Made by a program: the position numbers and the translations under genes | Shown: positions 43,755 to 52,609 of the stretch, piece by piece | How positions within the stretch are numbered: position 1 is the stretch's first letter | Layout: each line of letters starts with the position of its first letter | Origin: Micromonospora sp. H61 | GTDB taxonomy: Bacteria; Actinomycetota; Actinomycetes; Mycobacteriales; Micromonosporaceae | NCBI RefSeq assembly: GCF_018070325.1 | Contig: NZ_JAGPXY010000012.1 | Location: 1-64,000 of the forward strand | Direction: 5' to 3' | Length of the DNA stretch: 64,000 nt | The notes under the pieces: generated by a model | What the model was told of the DNA's origin: nothing | The model's database searches: none | The model's input: only the letters and a program-made list of their open reading frames with translations

Positions 43755-44882
43755 TCATTCTGCGCGTGCGGGCTCCGTCGGCCGGGCGAAGAAGCGAACG
43801 ATGTCCTCCGCAGCGGTAGGGGACAGCGTCATCGCCTGGACCCGTGCGGACATGTCGGCGATCGGGTGAATCCTGCTGAACATCGACTCTTCGTACGTCC
43901 GAATCGCCGAATTCGGGTCGGCCGGGTTGGCGGCGAGCCGGCTGGCGAGTTCTGCGGCGTCGAGCATGGCCTGGTTCGCGCCCTCGCCGACCGGTGGCAT
44001 GAGGTGCGCGGCGTCGCCGATGAGGGTGACGCCCGGCCGGCTGGTCCAACGCGTGTCGGTGGGCATCGCCTCGATCAGGCGTGGCGTCGGCGCGCACTCG
44101 GCGGCCTCGATGAGTGCGGTGAGGCGGGGGTTCCAGCCAGCGAACAGGTCCAGCAGGGCGCGCTTACTGCGGTACGTATCCAGGGACCGGTCCTTTGCGC
44201 GCAGCGAGATCCCGACCCGGAGGTTGCCGTCGCCGAGACGTTGCGCTGCCAGGATCTGGTTCACCCCGACGCACCACAGGTTGCCGGGGCCGACCAGCTC
44301 GGCGAGATCGGGATGACGCCGGTCGACGTCGTCGACGCTCAACTCCACCAGAGTGGCCACATAGGACAATCCGACGTCGGTCAGCAGCGACCGGACGACT
44401 GAGCGCGCGCCGTCCGCGCCGACGAGGATGTCGCAGCTGGCTCGGTGGCCGTCGTGGAACGTCAGCTCCCAGCCCTCGTCGGGTCGTGGGGTCGCCGCGA
44501 CGAGCCGGTGCCGCCAGGCAACCATGTCGTCGGGGAGGGAGTCGAGCAGGAGATCACGCAGTGCGCTCCGGTCGATCTCGGGACGTCCGGAGAATGAGCC
44601 AGGTTGCGGCTCGTGGTGCACCAGGATGCGTCCGGTCGGGTCGAGGATGCGATGTTCCTCGCCCTCGGGTCGTGCCTCCGACCGAAACCGGTCGGCGAGA
44701 CCCGCCTCGGCAAGGGCCAGTTGCCCGGACTCCGGGTGCAGATCGAGGGCACCGCCCTGGGGCCGCGCGGATCGGCTTGCTTCCCGGTCGTACACCACCG
44801 CGTCGATGCCGTGTCGGTGCAGGATCCGAGCCAGCGTCAACCCGCCGAGTCCACCACCGGCGATCGCAATTCGCGTTCTCAC
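43755..44882 (-). CDS. FAD-dependent monooxygenase (PHBH/TetX-like)
   Basis: 375 residues. FAD-binding GIAGGG-type motif RIAIAGGGLGGLTLARILHRHG at the start, the DG motif CDILVGADGARSVVRSLL, and the GD motif GVTLIGDAAHLMPPVGEGANQAMLDA. This layout is close to TetX and PgaE-type hydroxylases acting on aromatics or tetracyclines. GTG start at 44882 with a TACGGT hexamer 6 bases upstream, so probably leaderless. Divergent from a TetR gene with a shared, palindromic promoter, hence likely induced by the regulator's ligand, which may be its substrate. Confidence 0.92.
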   Translation of the reverse strand: MRTRIAIAGGGLGGLTLARILHRHGIDAVVYDREASRSARPQGGALDLHPESGQLALAEAGLADRFRSEARPEGEEHRILDPTGRILVHHEPQPGSFSGRPEIDRSALRDLLLDSLPDDMVAWRHRLVAATPRPDEGWELTFHDGHRASCDILVGADGARSVVRSLLTDVGLSYVATLVELSVDDVDRRHPDLAELVGPGNLWCVGVNQILAAQRLGDGNLRVGISLRAKDRSLDTYRSKRALLDLFAGWNPRLTALIEAAECAPTPRLIEAMPTDTRWTSRPGVTLIGDAAHLMPPVGEGANQAMLDAAELASRLAANPADPNSAIRTYEESMFSRIHPIADMSARVQAMTLSPTAAEDIVRFFARPTEPARAE

Positions 44883-44886
44883 GGCG

Positions 44887-44924
44887 CTACCGTACACTGT
44901 ATTGGTGGATACACCGTACGGTAG
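44887..44924. promoter_or_regulatory. TetR operator candidate in the divergent promoter
   Basis: CTACCGTAC (44887-44895) and GTACGGTAG (44916-44924) are exact inverted copies; an inner TGTAT/ATACA pair lies near 44899 and 44909. The site covers both minus-10 hexamers and both putative leaderless starts, so bound repressor would block both genes. Confidence 0.65.
44889..44898. promoter_or_regulatory. Overlapping divergent minus-10 elements (ACCGTACACT)
   Basis: Minus-strand TACGGT (44889-44894) lies 6 bases before the GTG at 44882; plus-strand TACACT (44893-44898) lies 6 bases before the GTG at 44905. They share the central TA (ANNNTANNNT), the same arrangement as at 36412-36421. Confidence 0.6.
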
Positions 44925-45630
44925 CGAGCCGTTGCCCGTTTGGGAACGGCCCGAACCGCAGCCGCGGGCGGTGCCGGTGCCGTTGAGCCGCGAGAAGATC
45001 GCCGCTACGGCGATCCGGCTTGCCGACGCGCACGGCCTCGACGGGCTGTCACTGCGCAAGATCGCCAAAGAGCTCGGTGTCGGCCCGATGCGGCTCTACG
45101 ACTACGTGATCAACAAGTCGGAGTTGCTCGATCTCATGGTCGACGTCGTCTACGCCCGGATCGCCGAGGTGGGCCAGCGCTCCGGGTGGCGCGACACGGT
45201 GCTGGCCATCGCCCACGCGACCCGCGCTGCCGCCCTCGACCACGAGTGGTTCTCCGACGTGCTCGGCGGACGGCCACACCTGGGACCACACGCGCTCGCC
45301 GTGGGCGAAGCGACCGCCGCGGCGCTCAGTGCGGCCCCCGGTGTGCGTGACATCGACGATCTCCAGCGAGCGGTGGGCGCCCTCAACGCCTTCATCATCG
45401 GATCGGTCCGCAGAGAGGTCACCGAACGACGCACCGCACGTTCCACCGGCACCGACGAAGCCGCCTTCCAGGCCAGCCTCGGCCCTTACCTCACGCGCAT
45501 GTTGAGAACCGGCAGGTACCCCACAGTGGCCCGGCTCGTCATCGACGGCGCCCACCTCAACGTCGAGGAGACCTTCAACCACAACCTGACCACCATCCTG
45601 GACGGCATCACCCGCCGACGCTCGACGTGA
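44905..45630 (+). CDS. TetR-family regulator (TetR_C_1-type effector domain)
   Basis: 241 residues. Start GTG at 44905, leaderless spacing. After a Pro-rich tail (about 25 residues) comes the HTH: LSREKIAATAIRLADAHGLDGLSLRKIAKELGVGPMRLYDYVINKSELLDLMVD. The C-terminal domain has the tetracycline-repressor C-terminal pattern found in many antibiotic-pathway regulators (DHEWFSDVLGG, LQRAVGALNAFIIGSVRRE). It likely represses the divergent monooxygenase and itself. Confidence 0.92.
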   Translation: MDTPYGSEPLPVWERPEPQPRAVPVPLSREKIAATAIRLADAHGLDGLSLRKIAKELGVGPMRLYDYVINKSELLDLMVDVVYARIAEVGQRSGWRDTVLAIAHATRAAALDHEWFSDVLGGRPHLGPHALAVGEATAAALSAAPGVRDIDDLQRAVGALNAFIIGSVRREVTERRTARSTGTDEAAFQASLGPYLTRMLRTGRYPTVARLVIDGAHLNVEETFNHNLTTILDGITRRRST

Positions 45631-45679
45631 TCCGTTGCGCTGCGGCCAGCGCCTCCCGAGCCCAGACAGGAGCCCACGA

Positions 45680-46498
45680 GTGGACGTCAGCCTGGCGACG
45701 AGCGCCGGCAGGGCCGATCGGCCGAACGAGGACTTCGTCGGTGCGGTTCCCGGCGCTGTCGTCCTGCTCGACGGCGCCGGCATTCCGGGAGCCGAATCGC
45801 TCTGCTCCCACGGCGTCGCCTGGTACACGCACCGCCTCGGCGGCGCGCTGCTCGGCCACCTGTCGCGCGGCGACGGGCGAGAACTCGCCGCGATCCTCGC
45901 CACCGCCATCGACGAGATCGCCGCCGAGCACGGCCACACCTGAGACATCGCGGACCCCAGCAGCCCGCAGGCCACCGTCGCGATGGTCCGCGCCCACCAG
46001 TTCCGCTTGGACTGGCTCCTGCTCGCGGACTCCTTCCTCGTCATCGACCAGGTCGACGACGGCCCGCTGGTGATCACCGATGAGCGCGAGATGACTGCCC
46101 GGCGGGAATGCGCGGCGCCGCTCGCCGGCATTACCCGAGGAACGCCAGAGTACGACCGGGTGCGGGCCTCCTGCGCCAGGGCGCTGCGTGCCCGCCGGAA
46201 CCAGCCGGGCGGCTACTGGATCGCCAAGGATGACCCGCGCGCGGCGCGGGAAGCGGTGACCGGAAGCCGGTCCCTCGCCGACCTGAACGGTGTCGCGTTG
46301 CTCAGCAACGGTGCCAGCCGCATCGTCAGCCCGTACGGTCGGACCGACTGGCCGGGCGTGCTGGACCTGCTTCGCGCCAGCGGGCCGGCCGGCGTCATCG
46401 CCCGCGTCCGGCAGGCCGAGGCGCAGATTACCGGTGGCGCGGATGCGTACCGCCCGGACGACGCCACAGTGGCCCGCTGCACGCACCTGCCGCGGTAA
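45680..46498 (+). pseudogene. PP2C-like phosphatase gene interrupted by an in-frame TGA
   Basis: A single 273-codon frame from GTG at 45680 (RBS CAGGAG) is broken by TGA at 45941-45943 (codon 88). Before it: DVSLATSAGRADRPNEDFVGAVPGAVVLLDGAG, with the PP2C-like Asp-Gly, and AIDEIAAEHGHT. After it, without frame change: DIADPSSPQATVAMVRAHQFRLDWLLLADSFLVI and more. Relatives I remember have a Cys at the break (TCDL), so a TGC or TGT to TGA change is likely. Either a recent pseudogene, a read-through, or a sequencing error. The downstream part (from ATG 45983) lacks the first metal site. Confidence 0.8.
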
Positions 46499-46528
46499 GC
46501 ACCTGCCCGTGCCGCGAGCGTGCTCGGC

Positions 46529-48082
46529 TCAGGCGTGAGACGGGGGAGCTGCGACAGGGGCTCGGTCGTCGGACCCCTCCGGCAGGGTGATGGGGGCCGC
46601 GATGATCCGGCTGGGCACCACCGGCGCGTCCCGGCCGGTGCCCCGCCGGCTGTCGCCGTCGGAGGATTCCTCGTGGTAGTCCTGCTCCACGTTGACCGAC
46701 CAGACGTCGTGCCTACTCCCGGTGGCGATGTTCTCGGCGGTGAGCATCGCGGTCAGCATCGAGTGGTCCTGGTTGTTGTAGCGGTGCATGCCGTTGCGCC
46801 CCACCGGGTGCACGTTCGGCACCGCCTCGGTCAGCCAGGCCCGGATCACGTCCACGTTGTGCTGGTAGCGCTCGTCGTACACCGGGTAGGCCTTGGGCAT
46901 GCGCACGACGTAGCCGGCCTCCACCACGCCCTGTCGAACCAACCCCAACCGCTCCAGCTCCGCGGTGGCGAGCGCCACGAGGTCGGCATCCGGGGTACGC
47001 CACATCTCGTCGTCCTCGAACACGAAGTACTCCAGGCCCAGGCAGGTGCGGCCGTCCTTGACGAGGTACGGCGACCAGGAGCCGAAGTTCTGGATCCGGC
47101 CCACCCGTACCCCCGGGTCGTGCACGTAGATCCAGTTGTCCGGGAACGAGAACTCCGCCGGCACGACCAGGGCGACCGTCAGGAAGTCGCGGTAGCGCAG
47201 GTCGGCCGCGCAGGCCAGCACCTCCGGCGGCGCCGGCGGGTGCAGCGCGGTCACCAGCTCCGAGATCGGCATGGAGGAGATCACGTGGTCGGCAGCTTCG
47301 GTACGCTGCCCGCCCGCGCCGTTGATCGTCACGCTGATCGCCCGTCGGCGGGCCGGGTCGCGGTGCACGGCCGTTACCCAACTACCGGTGGACAGTTGCC
47401 CGCCCCGCTCGCGAACCTGCTCGGCGCAGCGCTCCCACATCATCCCGGGCCCGTACTTCGGGTACTGGAACTCCTCGATCAGGCTGGTCACGTCCGTGCG
47501 TCGACGCCGGGGCAGCAGCGCGTTGCGGATGGCCGTGGCCAGCGACAGGTTTTTGATCCGTTGCGCCGCCCAGTCGGCCTGCAACCGGTCCGCCGGCATA
47601 CCCCAGACCTTCTCGGTGTACGTCTTGAAGAAGATCGAGTACAGCCGCCAGCCGAACCGGGCCGACACCCAGCCCTCGAAGTGTGACTGGTCCCGTGGCG
47701 GCCGCAGCCGGGCGCGGGCGTACGAGCCGAGGCAGCGGACGGCCTCCGGCAGACCCAGGTTGCGCAGCGCGTTCACGGCACTGAGCGGGTAGTTGAACAG
47801 GGCGCCCCGGTAGAAGATGCGGCTCATCCGGGGCCGGGTCAGGAAGTCCTCGTCCGGCAGGATCTCGTGCCAGAACGCCTCCACCCGGGGCACCTTTGTG
47901 AAGAACCGGTGCCCGCCGATGTCGAACCGCCACCCGTCGCGCTCCACTGTTCGACTGATCCCGCCGACCACCTCGTCGGCCTCGAACACCTGCACCGAGC
48001 GGCCGTGCCGGAGCAGCTCGTACGCCGCGGTGAGCCCGGCCGGCCCCGCACCGATGACGACAGTGCCGTTCTGCTCGCTCAT
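46529..48082 (-). CDS. FAD-dependent oxidoreductase, Glf/amine-oxidase-like
   Basis: 517 residues. Opening FAD motif TVVIGAGPAGLTAAYELLRHGRSVQVFEADEVVGG, then ISRTVERDGWRFDIGGHRFFTK, typical of UDP-galactopyranose-mutase-like and desaturase-type flavoproteins. Later FKTYTEKVWGMPADRLQADWAAQRI and GRNGMHRYNNQDHSMLTAMLTAENI (second FAD contact) place it in a group found with cell-wall glycan genes. The ATG at 48082 has AGGGAG 8 bases upstream. The C-terminal 45 residues are disordered. Divergent from a mannosyltransferase gene, so a role in envelope glycan or lipid-linked sugar modification is possible. Confidence 0.85.
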   Translation of the reverse strand: MSEQNGTVVIGAGPAGLTAAYELLRHGRSVQVFEADEVVGGISRTVERDGWRFDIGGHRFFTKVPRVEAFWHEILPDEDFLTRPRMSRIFYRGALFNYPLSAVNALRNLGLPEAVRCLGSYARARLRPPRDQSHFEGWVSARFGWRLYSIFFKTYTEKVWGMPADRLQADWAAQRIKNLSLATAIRNALLPRRRRTDVTSLIEEFQYPKYGPGMMWERCAEQVRERGGQLSTGSWVTAVHRDPARRRAISVTINGAGGQRTEAADHVISSMPISELVTALHPPAPPEVLACAADLRYRDFLTVALVVPAEFSFPDNWIYVHDPGVRVGRIQNFGSWSPYLVKDGRTCLGLEYFVFEDDEMWRTPDADLVALATAELERLGLVRQGVVEAGYVVRMPKAYPVYDERYQHNVDVIRAWLTEAVPNVHPVGRNGMHRYNNQDHSMLTAMLTAENIATGSRHDVWSVNVEQDYHEESSDGDSRRGTGRDAPVVPSRIIAAPITLPEGSDDRAPVAAPPSHA

Positions 48083-48167
48083 GCTGACGCGCTCCCTGCT
48101 CACCGCCGTGGTTGAGGCGCGGCGTCTACCCGCTCTGCGCAGAATGTCACACTTAGTGGTAGCTGGT

Positions 48168-48183
48168 CCCCGCTTCGGCGGGG
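48168..48183. other. UUCG-tetraloop hairpin in the divergent intergenic region
   Basis: CCCCGC-TTCG-GCGGGG, a perfect 6-bp stem with the very stable UUCG loop, 75 bases before the mannosyltransferase start and 86 bases upstream of the divergent flavoprotein start. It would lie in the mannosyltransferase 5' leader if that mRNA starts upstream of it. Confidence 0.5.
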
Positions 48184-48258
48184 CACGCTGCGGCGTACCA
48201 CGAGAAGAGCGACTTCCCCGCGCGGCCGGCGGACCGGGGGAGCGGGGAAGCGGGGCAG

Positions 48259-49485
48259 ATGGACCGGTGGCGCAGCGGCGCGGCGACGCTGGCCGCCCGG
48301 GCCGTCGCGGCCGGCCGCGGCGGAGCGCGTCTGGCCCGTCGGGTGCCGGCGCCCTGGCCGTACATCATCGGCCTGTTCCTCGGCGCGAAGCTGCTGCTCA
48401 CCCTGCTCGGGCTCCTGGTCCTGCACGCCTGGGACGGCGTCCCCGGTGCCCCGCCGCCGGATGAGGCGTTGATGTGGGCGCAACAGCGGGAGATCTCCGG
48501 GCACCGGTGGATCTCCTTCTGGTTCGCCTGGGACTCGCTGCTCTACCTACGGCTGAGCGAGCTGCCCCTGAGCGGGCCGTGGCGAGACTTCGGCTTCCCC
48601 CTGCTGTACCCGTTCCTGGCCCGGCCGGTCGGCGTGCTGCTCGGCGGCGACACCGCACTGGCCCTGTTGCTGATCAGCAACGTCGCGTTCCTGCTGGCGC
48701 TCTGGTACGGCTACCGGCTGGCGGAGCTGCTGCTCGGCGACGCGTACGCGGCCCGCCGGTTCACCCGGTACCTGGTGCTGCTGCCGACCGCGTTCCTGTT
48801 CCAGGCCGCGTTGACCGAGTCGCTCTTCGTCTGCCTCGCGTTGGCCACCTTCTACTACGCCGAGCGACACCGGTGGCTACTGGTCGGCGTGATCGGCTAC
48901 TTCCTGGCGATGAGCCGCTCCGTCGGCCTGCTCGTGGCGCTGCCGCTGGCCCTGGTGCTGCTGCGGCAGCACGACTGGCGGCTCGGGCCGCGCGCCCTGC
49001 TCGGCTACCTCCGGATCGGCTGGCCGTTGCTGCTGCTCCCCGCCGGGTGGTTCACCTTCATGGTGTACTGCCGGTGGCGGGGCGGGGACTGGTTCGCCTA
49101 CCAGCACGCCCAGGAGACCGGATGGGGCATCGAGGTGCAGAACCCCGTTCCGGTGCTGCTGAACGGGTTGACCGGGGAGCTGCGCGACGCCGCTCGGGCG
49201 TGGTTCGCCGTGGCCGTCCTCGCCGTGCTGGTCGCCGGGTTCCGCCGCCGGGACCTGGCCTACCTGGTGTACGGCGTCCTCATGGTGCTGGTGCCGCTGT
49301 CGATGGGCCCGCCGGTGTACAAGAGCCTGCTGCGCTATCTGCTCGCCGCTTTCCCGGTCGCGCTGGTGCTGGCCCGCTGGGCCCGCCACGCCAGCGTCGA
49401 CGTGTGGCTGACAGCGACGCTCGCCGTGGTGCAGGGCGTGCTGTTCGTCCTCTGGCTCACCTACTGGACCCACATGATCATCTGA
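48259..49485 (+). CDS. Mannosyltransferase family integral membrane protein (PIG-V-like)
   Basis: 408 residues with about nine membrane spans. The first extracytoplasmic loop holds SFWFAWDSLLYLRLSE (Trp-Asp motif of the GT-C PIG-V type), followed by FPLLYPFLARPVG, and later LTESLFVCLALATFYYAER. Actinobacterial members transfer mannose from a polyprenyl phosphate carrier to lipids or proteins. The ATG follows GGGGAAGCGGGGCAG. The final segment WLTYWTHMII leaves no cytoplasmic tail. Confidence 0.88.
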   Translation: MDRWRSGAATLAARAVAAGRGGARLARRVPAPWPYIIGLFLGAKLLLTLLGLLVLHAWDGVPGAPPPDEALMWAQQREISGHRWISFWFAWDSLLYLRLSELPLSGPWRDFGFPLLYPFLARPVGVLLGGDTALALLLISNVAFLLALWYGYRLAELLLGDAYAARRFTRYLVLLPTAFLFQAALTESLFVCLALATFYYAERHRWLLVGVIGYFLAMSRSVGLLVALPLALVLLRQHDWRLGPRALLGYLRIGWPLLLLPAGWFTFMVYCRWRGGDWFAYQHAQETGWGIEVQNPVPVLLNGLTGELRDAARAWFAVAVLAVLVAGFRRRDLAYLVYGVLMVLVPLSMGPPVYKSLLRYLLAAFPVALVLARWARHASVDVWLTATLAVVQGVLFVLWLTYWTHMII

Positions 49486-49634
49486 TCGGCGCCGCCAACC
49501 CCTCCTACCTGACCGTGGCCCAGTTCGCCGCGCTGCAGACCCACCTGCCGCAGTGAGCGGAGGGCGGCCGTGCCTCGACGAGGTGCCTGTGCGAGCCTCC
49601 TACGGACCTGAGAATCGCACTGAGTGGAGGCCCG

Positions 49635-50207
49635 GTGTTCGCCCTGCCGCTGACCGAGGACGTCGAGCTGCGCCCGTTGAACCCGTGGCTGGCCGAGGAG
49701 TTCCTCACCCACCTCGACCGGGCCCGCGAGCACATCCAACCCTGGGTGTCGCCGTCGTTCGTCGCCACCGACCTGCCGTCGGCCCGTGCGGTGTTGCAGC
49801 GGTACGCCGACCTCTGGGCCAGCGACAGCGGTGGCATCTGGGGGCTGTGGTGGCGGGGCACGCTCGTCGGCGGGGTCATGTTCGTGTCGTTCGACGTGAC
49901 CCGTGGCGTCTGCGAGGTCGGTTGCTGGGTGGAGCCGGCGGCGCAGGGCAGGGGCCTGGTCGCCCCGGCGGTGCGCCGGATCGTCGACTGGGCGGTGCGC
50001 GAGCGCGGCATCCAGCGGGTGGAGTGGCGGACCAACGCCGACAACACCCGCAGCAAGGCCCTCGCCGACCGGCTCGGGCTGCGCCTCGACGGCACGCTGC
50101 GCCAGGTCAGCCCGGGTCCGCACGGTCGGATCGACCTTGAGGTCTGGTCGGTGCTGGCCGACGAGTGGTCCGCCCGCCACGCACCGTCCACTGACGACAG
50201 CGAATAG
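49635..50207 (+). CDS. GNAT acetyltransferase, RimL-like
   Basis: 190 residues. Start GTG with GTGGAGG 4 bases upstream. LRPLNPWLAEEFLTHLDRAREHIQPWV is the usual opening of RimJ/RimL-type enzymes; EVGCWVEPAAQGRGLVAPAVRRIVDWA is the acetyl-CoA loop and VEWRTNADNTRSKALADRLGLRLDGTLRQ the C-terminal motif. It may acetylate a protein N-terminus or a small amine. Gene-free bases before it (49486-49634) show nothing. Confidence 0.9.
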   Translation: MFALPLTEDVELRPLNPWLAEEFLTHLDRAREHIQPWVSPSFVATDLPSARAVLQRYADLWASDSGGIWGLWWRGTLVGGVMFVSFDVTRGVCEVGCWVEPAAQGRGLVAPAVRRIVDWAVRERGIQRVEWRTNADNTRSKALADRLGLRLDGTLRQVSPGPHGRIDLEVWSVLADEWSARHAPSTDDSE

Positions 50208-50236
50208 TTGTCATACCCGCGCGGCACCATGCATCC

Positions 50237-50650
50237 ATGGCCGTCCCCGCGCTCACCCCTCATTCCGACCCGCCGCGTTCCGTGCCGCTGCGTGAGGCGC
50301 GCACCCGGTTCAGCCAGCTCGTCGCGCTGGCCGAGCTGACCGACGCGGTCACCGTCGTCACCCGCGACGGCGATCCCCGCCCGGTCGCCGCGATCGTCCC
50401 CGCCGCAGCCGCCCGCAGCGGCGCCCAGGCCCGCGCCGACGCCGACCGGCTCGCGACGGTCACCGCCGGCTGGGCCCGTCGCCTCGAGGAGCAGCACCGA
50501 CGCAGCACACAGCGGCACGCCGCCGAGCTTGGCGCGGTCCGCGCGGCGCTGGCCGAGGCGTGGGCCGAGCTGGACAGCCGGGTCGTCCCGGGCAGCGACC
50601 CGACGCTGGCCCGGCTGCGCGCCGCACACGCCGACCTGCTCGCCGGCTGA
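50237..50650 (+). CDS. Phd/YefM-type antitoxin-like protein, no toxin partner seen
   Basis: 137 residues. Residues 15-55 fit the Phd/YefM fold: SVPLREARTRFSQLVALAELTDAVTVVTRDGDPRPVAAIVPAA. The long C-terminal part (70-137) is helical and charged (LEEQHRRSTQRHAAELGAVRAALAEAW) and could be a coiled coil. No RelE-, Doc- or PIN-like gene lies next to it; the downstream neighbour is modC on the other strand. It may be an orphan regulator. Confidence 0.75.
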   Translation: MAVPALTPHSDPPRSVPLREARTRFSQLVALAELTDAVTVVTRDGDPRPVAAIVPAAAARSGAQARADADRLATVTAGWARRLEEQHRRSTQRHAAELGAVRAALAEAWAELDSRVVPGSDPTLARLRAAHADLLAG

Positions 50651-50708
50651 CCCGCGTCCGCGCGGCGTTGGCTGCACCCGCGCGGGTGACGATGTGGCCG
50701 GCGTCGGG

Positions 50709-51776
50709 TCAGCCCGTGGCCGGGTACGCGTGGGTCTCGGTCGCCTTGACCGCCACCCAGACCCGCTGGCCGGGGATCAGCCGTAGCTGTGCGGCGGCGG
50801 CCGGCGTGACGTCGGCGGCCACCCCGATCGGTCCGTCCAGTTGCACCCGCACGTTGTCACCGTGGCGCTGGACGCCGGTCACTGTGCCCGCCCAGGTGTT
50901 CCGTGGGCTGCCCTCCGGCCGGGCCGGGTGCAGAGCCACCGCGGCCGGACGGAACGCCACGAACGCTTCGCCGTCCAACCGGTCGGCGACAGTGAGGGTC
51001 AGCTCCGGCGACACCCGCACCCCGTGCCCGTCGGCGCGACCCCGGTACAGGTTCAGCCCGACCAGCCGGGCGACGTAGTCGGTGCGGGGGCGGGCGGTGA
51101 CGCTCGGCCCGTCGCCCTCCTGTACCACCCGGCCACCCTCGACGATGACCAGCCGGTCGGCCAACGCCAGCGCGTCCAGCGGGTCGTGGGTGACCAGCAC
51201 CGTCGCGCCCGCGTGCGCCGACAGGTGCCGGTGCAGCTCCGCGCGGGTGTCCAGCCGGGTGCGGGCGTCCAGCGCGGCGAGCGGCTCGTCCAACAGCAGC
51301 AGCGACGGGGCCACGGCCAGCGCGCGGGCCAGCGCCACCCGCTGCGCCTGACCGCCGGAGAGCTGCCGCGGCTTGCGCTGCGCCTGCGCGTCAAGCCCCA
51401 CCCGGCCCAGCCACTCCCGGGCCGTGGCGCGGGCGGCCCGCCGCTCGACGCCGTGCCGGCGCGGCCCGAAGGCCACGTTGTCCAATGCGCTGAGGTGCGG
51501 AAACAGCAGGTAGTCCTGGAAGACGACGCCGATCGACCGGCGTTCGGTGGGCACCCAGCCACCGGTCGCCGGGCGGTCCAGGTCGACGTCGTCGAGGGTG
51601 ACGTGCCCGTCGGTGAGGGGATGCAGCCCGGCCAGCGCCCGCAGCGCTGTGGTCTTGCCGGCACCGTTCGGGCCGAGCAGCGCCACCACCTCGCCCGGCG
51701 CGACCCGCAGCGGCACGTCGAGCCGAAAGACGCCCCGGTCGACGACGAGCCGCGCGTCGAGAAGCCGGTCGCTCAT
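50709..51776 (-). CDS. modC: Molybdate ABC transporter ATP-binding protein with TOBE domain
   Basis: 355 residues. Walker A LLGPNGAGKTTALRAL, Q-loop VVFQDYLLFPHLSA, signature LSGGQAQRVALARALA, Walker B LLLLDEPLAALDARTR, switch His VTHDPLDALALAD. The C-terminal 100 residues form a TOBE domain (WAGTVTGVQRHGDNVRVQLDG), as in ModC. The ATG at 51776 overlaps the modB stop (ATGA). Last gene of the modABC operon. Confidence 0.93.
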   Translation of the reverse strand: MSDRLLDARLVVDRGVFRLDVPLRVAPGEVVALLGPNGAGKTTALRALAGLHPLTDGHVTLDDVDLDRPATGGWVPTERRSIGVVFQDYLLFPHLSALDNVAFGPRRHGVERRAARATAREWLGRVGLDAQAQRKPRQLSGGQAQRVALARALAVAPSLLLLDEPLAALDARTRLDTRAELHRHLSAHAGATVLVTHDPLDALALADRLVIVEGGRVVQEGDGPSVTARPRTDYVARLVGLNLYRGRADGHGVRVSPELTLTVADRLDGEAFVAFRPAAVALHPARPEGSPRNTWAGTVTGVQRHGDNVRVQLDGPIGVAADVTPAAAAQLRLIPGQRVWVAVKATETHAYPATG

Positions 51777-52609
51777 GCGGTGGTCATCCACCGGTCCCGC
51801 AACGCCACCAGGATGCCCACCGACACGACGAGCAGCACCAGGCTGAGCACGATCGCGGACTCCAGGTCCGTCTCCAACGCCAGGTAGACGGCGAGCGGCA
51901 TGGTCTGCGTCCGACCGGGGTAGTTGCCGGCGAAGGTGATGGTGGCACCGAACTCGCCGAGCGCCCGCGCCCAGCAGAGCACCGCCCCGGCGGCCAGACC
52001 GGGCGCCACCAGCGGCAGCGTGACGTGGGTGAAGGTGGTCCACCGGCTGGCGCCCAACGTCGCAGCGGCCTCCTCGAAGCGGTGGTCGGCGGCACGTAGC
52101 GCACCCTCCACGGCGATCACCAGGAACGGCATGGCGACGAACGCCTCGGCCAGCACGACACCCGTGGTCGTGAAGGGCAGGGTGATGCCGAACGTGCTGT
52201 CGAGCCAGCCGCCGAGCAGGCCCCGCCGACCGAAGACCAGCAACAGCGCCACCCCACCGACCACCGGCGGCAGCACGAGCGGCACGGTGACCAGCGCGCG
52301 TACCAGCCGACGGCCGGGAAACTCGATCCGGGCCAGGACCCAGGCGAGCGGCACCCCGAGCAGCAGACAGAGCGCGGTGGCCAGGGTGGCGGTCTGCACC
52401 GACAGCCGCAGGGCGGTCAACGCGCCCGGCTCGGTGAGCCGCTCGGGCAGGGTCGTCCACGGTGTCCGGATCAGCAGCCCCGCCAACGGCAGGACGAGGA
52501 ACAGCAACCCCAGCCCGGCGGGGATCACCAACGCCGCCGGCACCCGCCCCCGCCGTCGAGACGTGGCCGGGCGACCGCGGCGTGCGTCGTGGGTGTGGAC
52601 CTGCCTCAC
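51773..52609 (-). CDS. modB: Molybdate ABC transporter permease
   Basis: 278 residues, about six spans. The EAA loop reads FEEAAATLGASRWTTFTHVTLPLVAPGLAAGAVLCWARALGEFGATI, a ModB/CysT hallmark, and the ending GNYPGRTQTMPLAVYLALETD is molybdate-type. The GTG at 52609 overlaps the modA stop (GTGA). N-terminal 25 residues are basic and cytoplasmic. Confidence 0.94.
   Translation of the reverse strand: MRQVHTHDARRGRPATSRRRGRVPAALVIPAGLGLLFLVLPLAGLLIRTPWTTLPERLTEPGALTALRLSVQTATLATALCLLLGVPLAWVLARIEFPGRRLVRALVTVPLVLPPVVGGVALLLVFGRRGLLGGWLDSTFGITLPFTTTGVVLAEAFVAMPFLVIAVEGALRAADHRFEEAAATLGASRWTTFTHVTLPLVAPGLAAGAVLCWARALGEFGATITFAGNYPGRTQTMPLAVYLALETDLESAIVLSLVLLVVSVGILVALRDRWMTTA

Noticed and set aside
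45941..45943. TGA in the PP2C-like gene as a selenocysteine codon
   Set aside because: No stem-loop suited to a bacterial SECIS element is seen just downstream and no selenocysteine genes are in view; a Cys-to-stop change is simpler.
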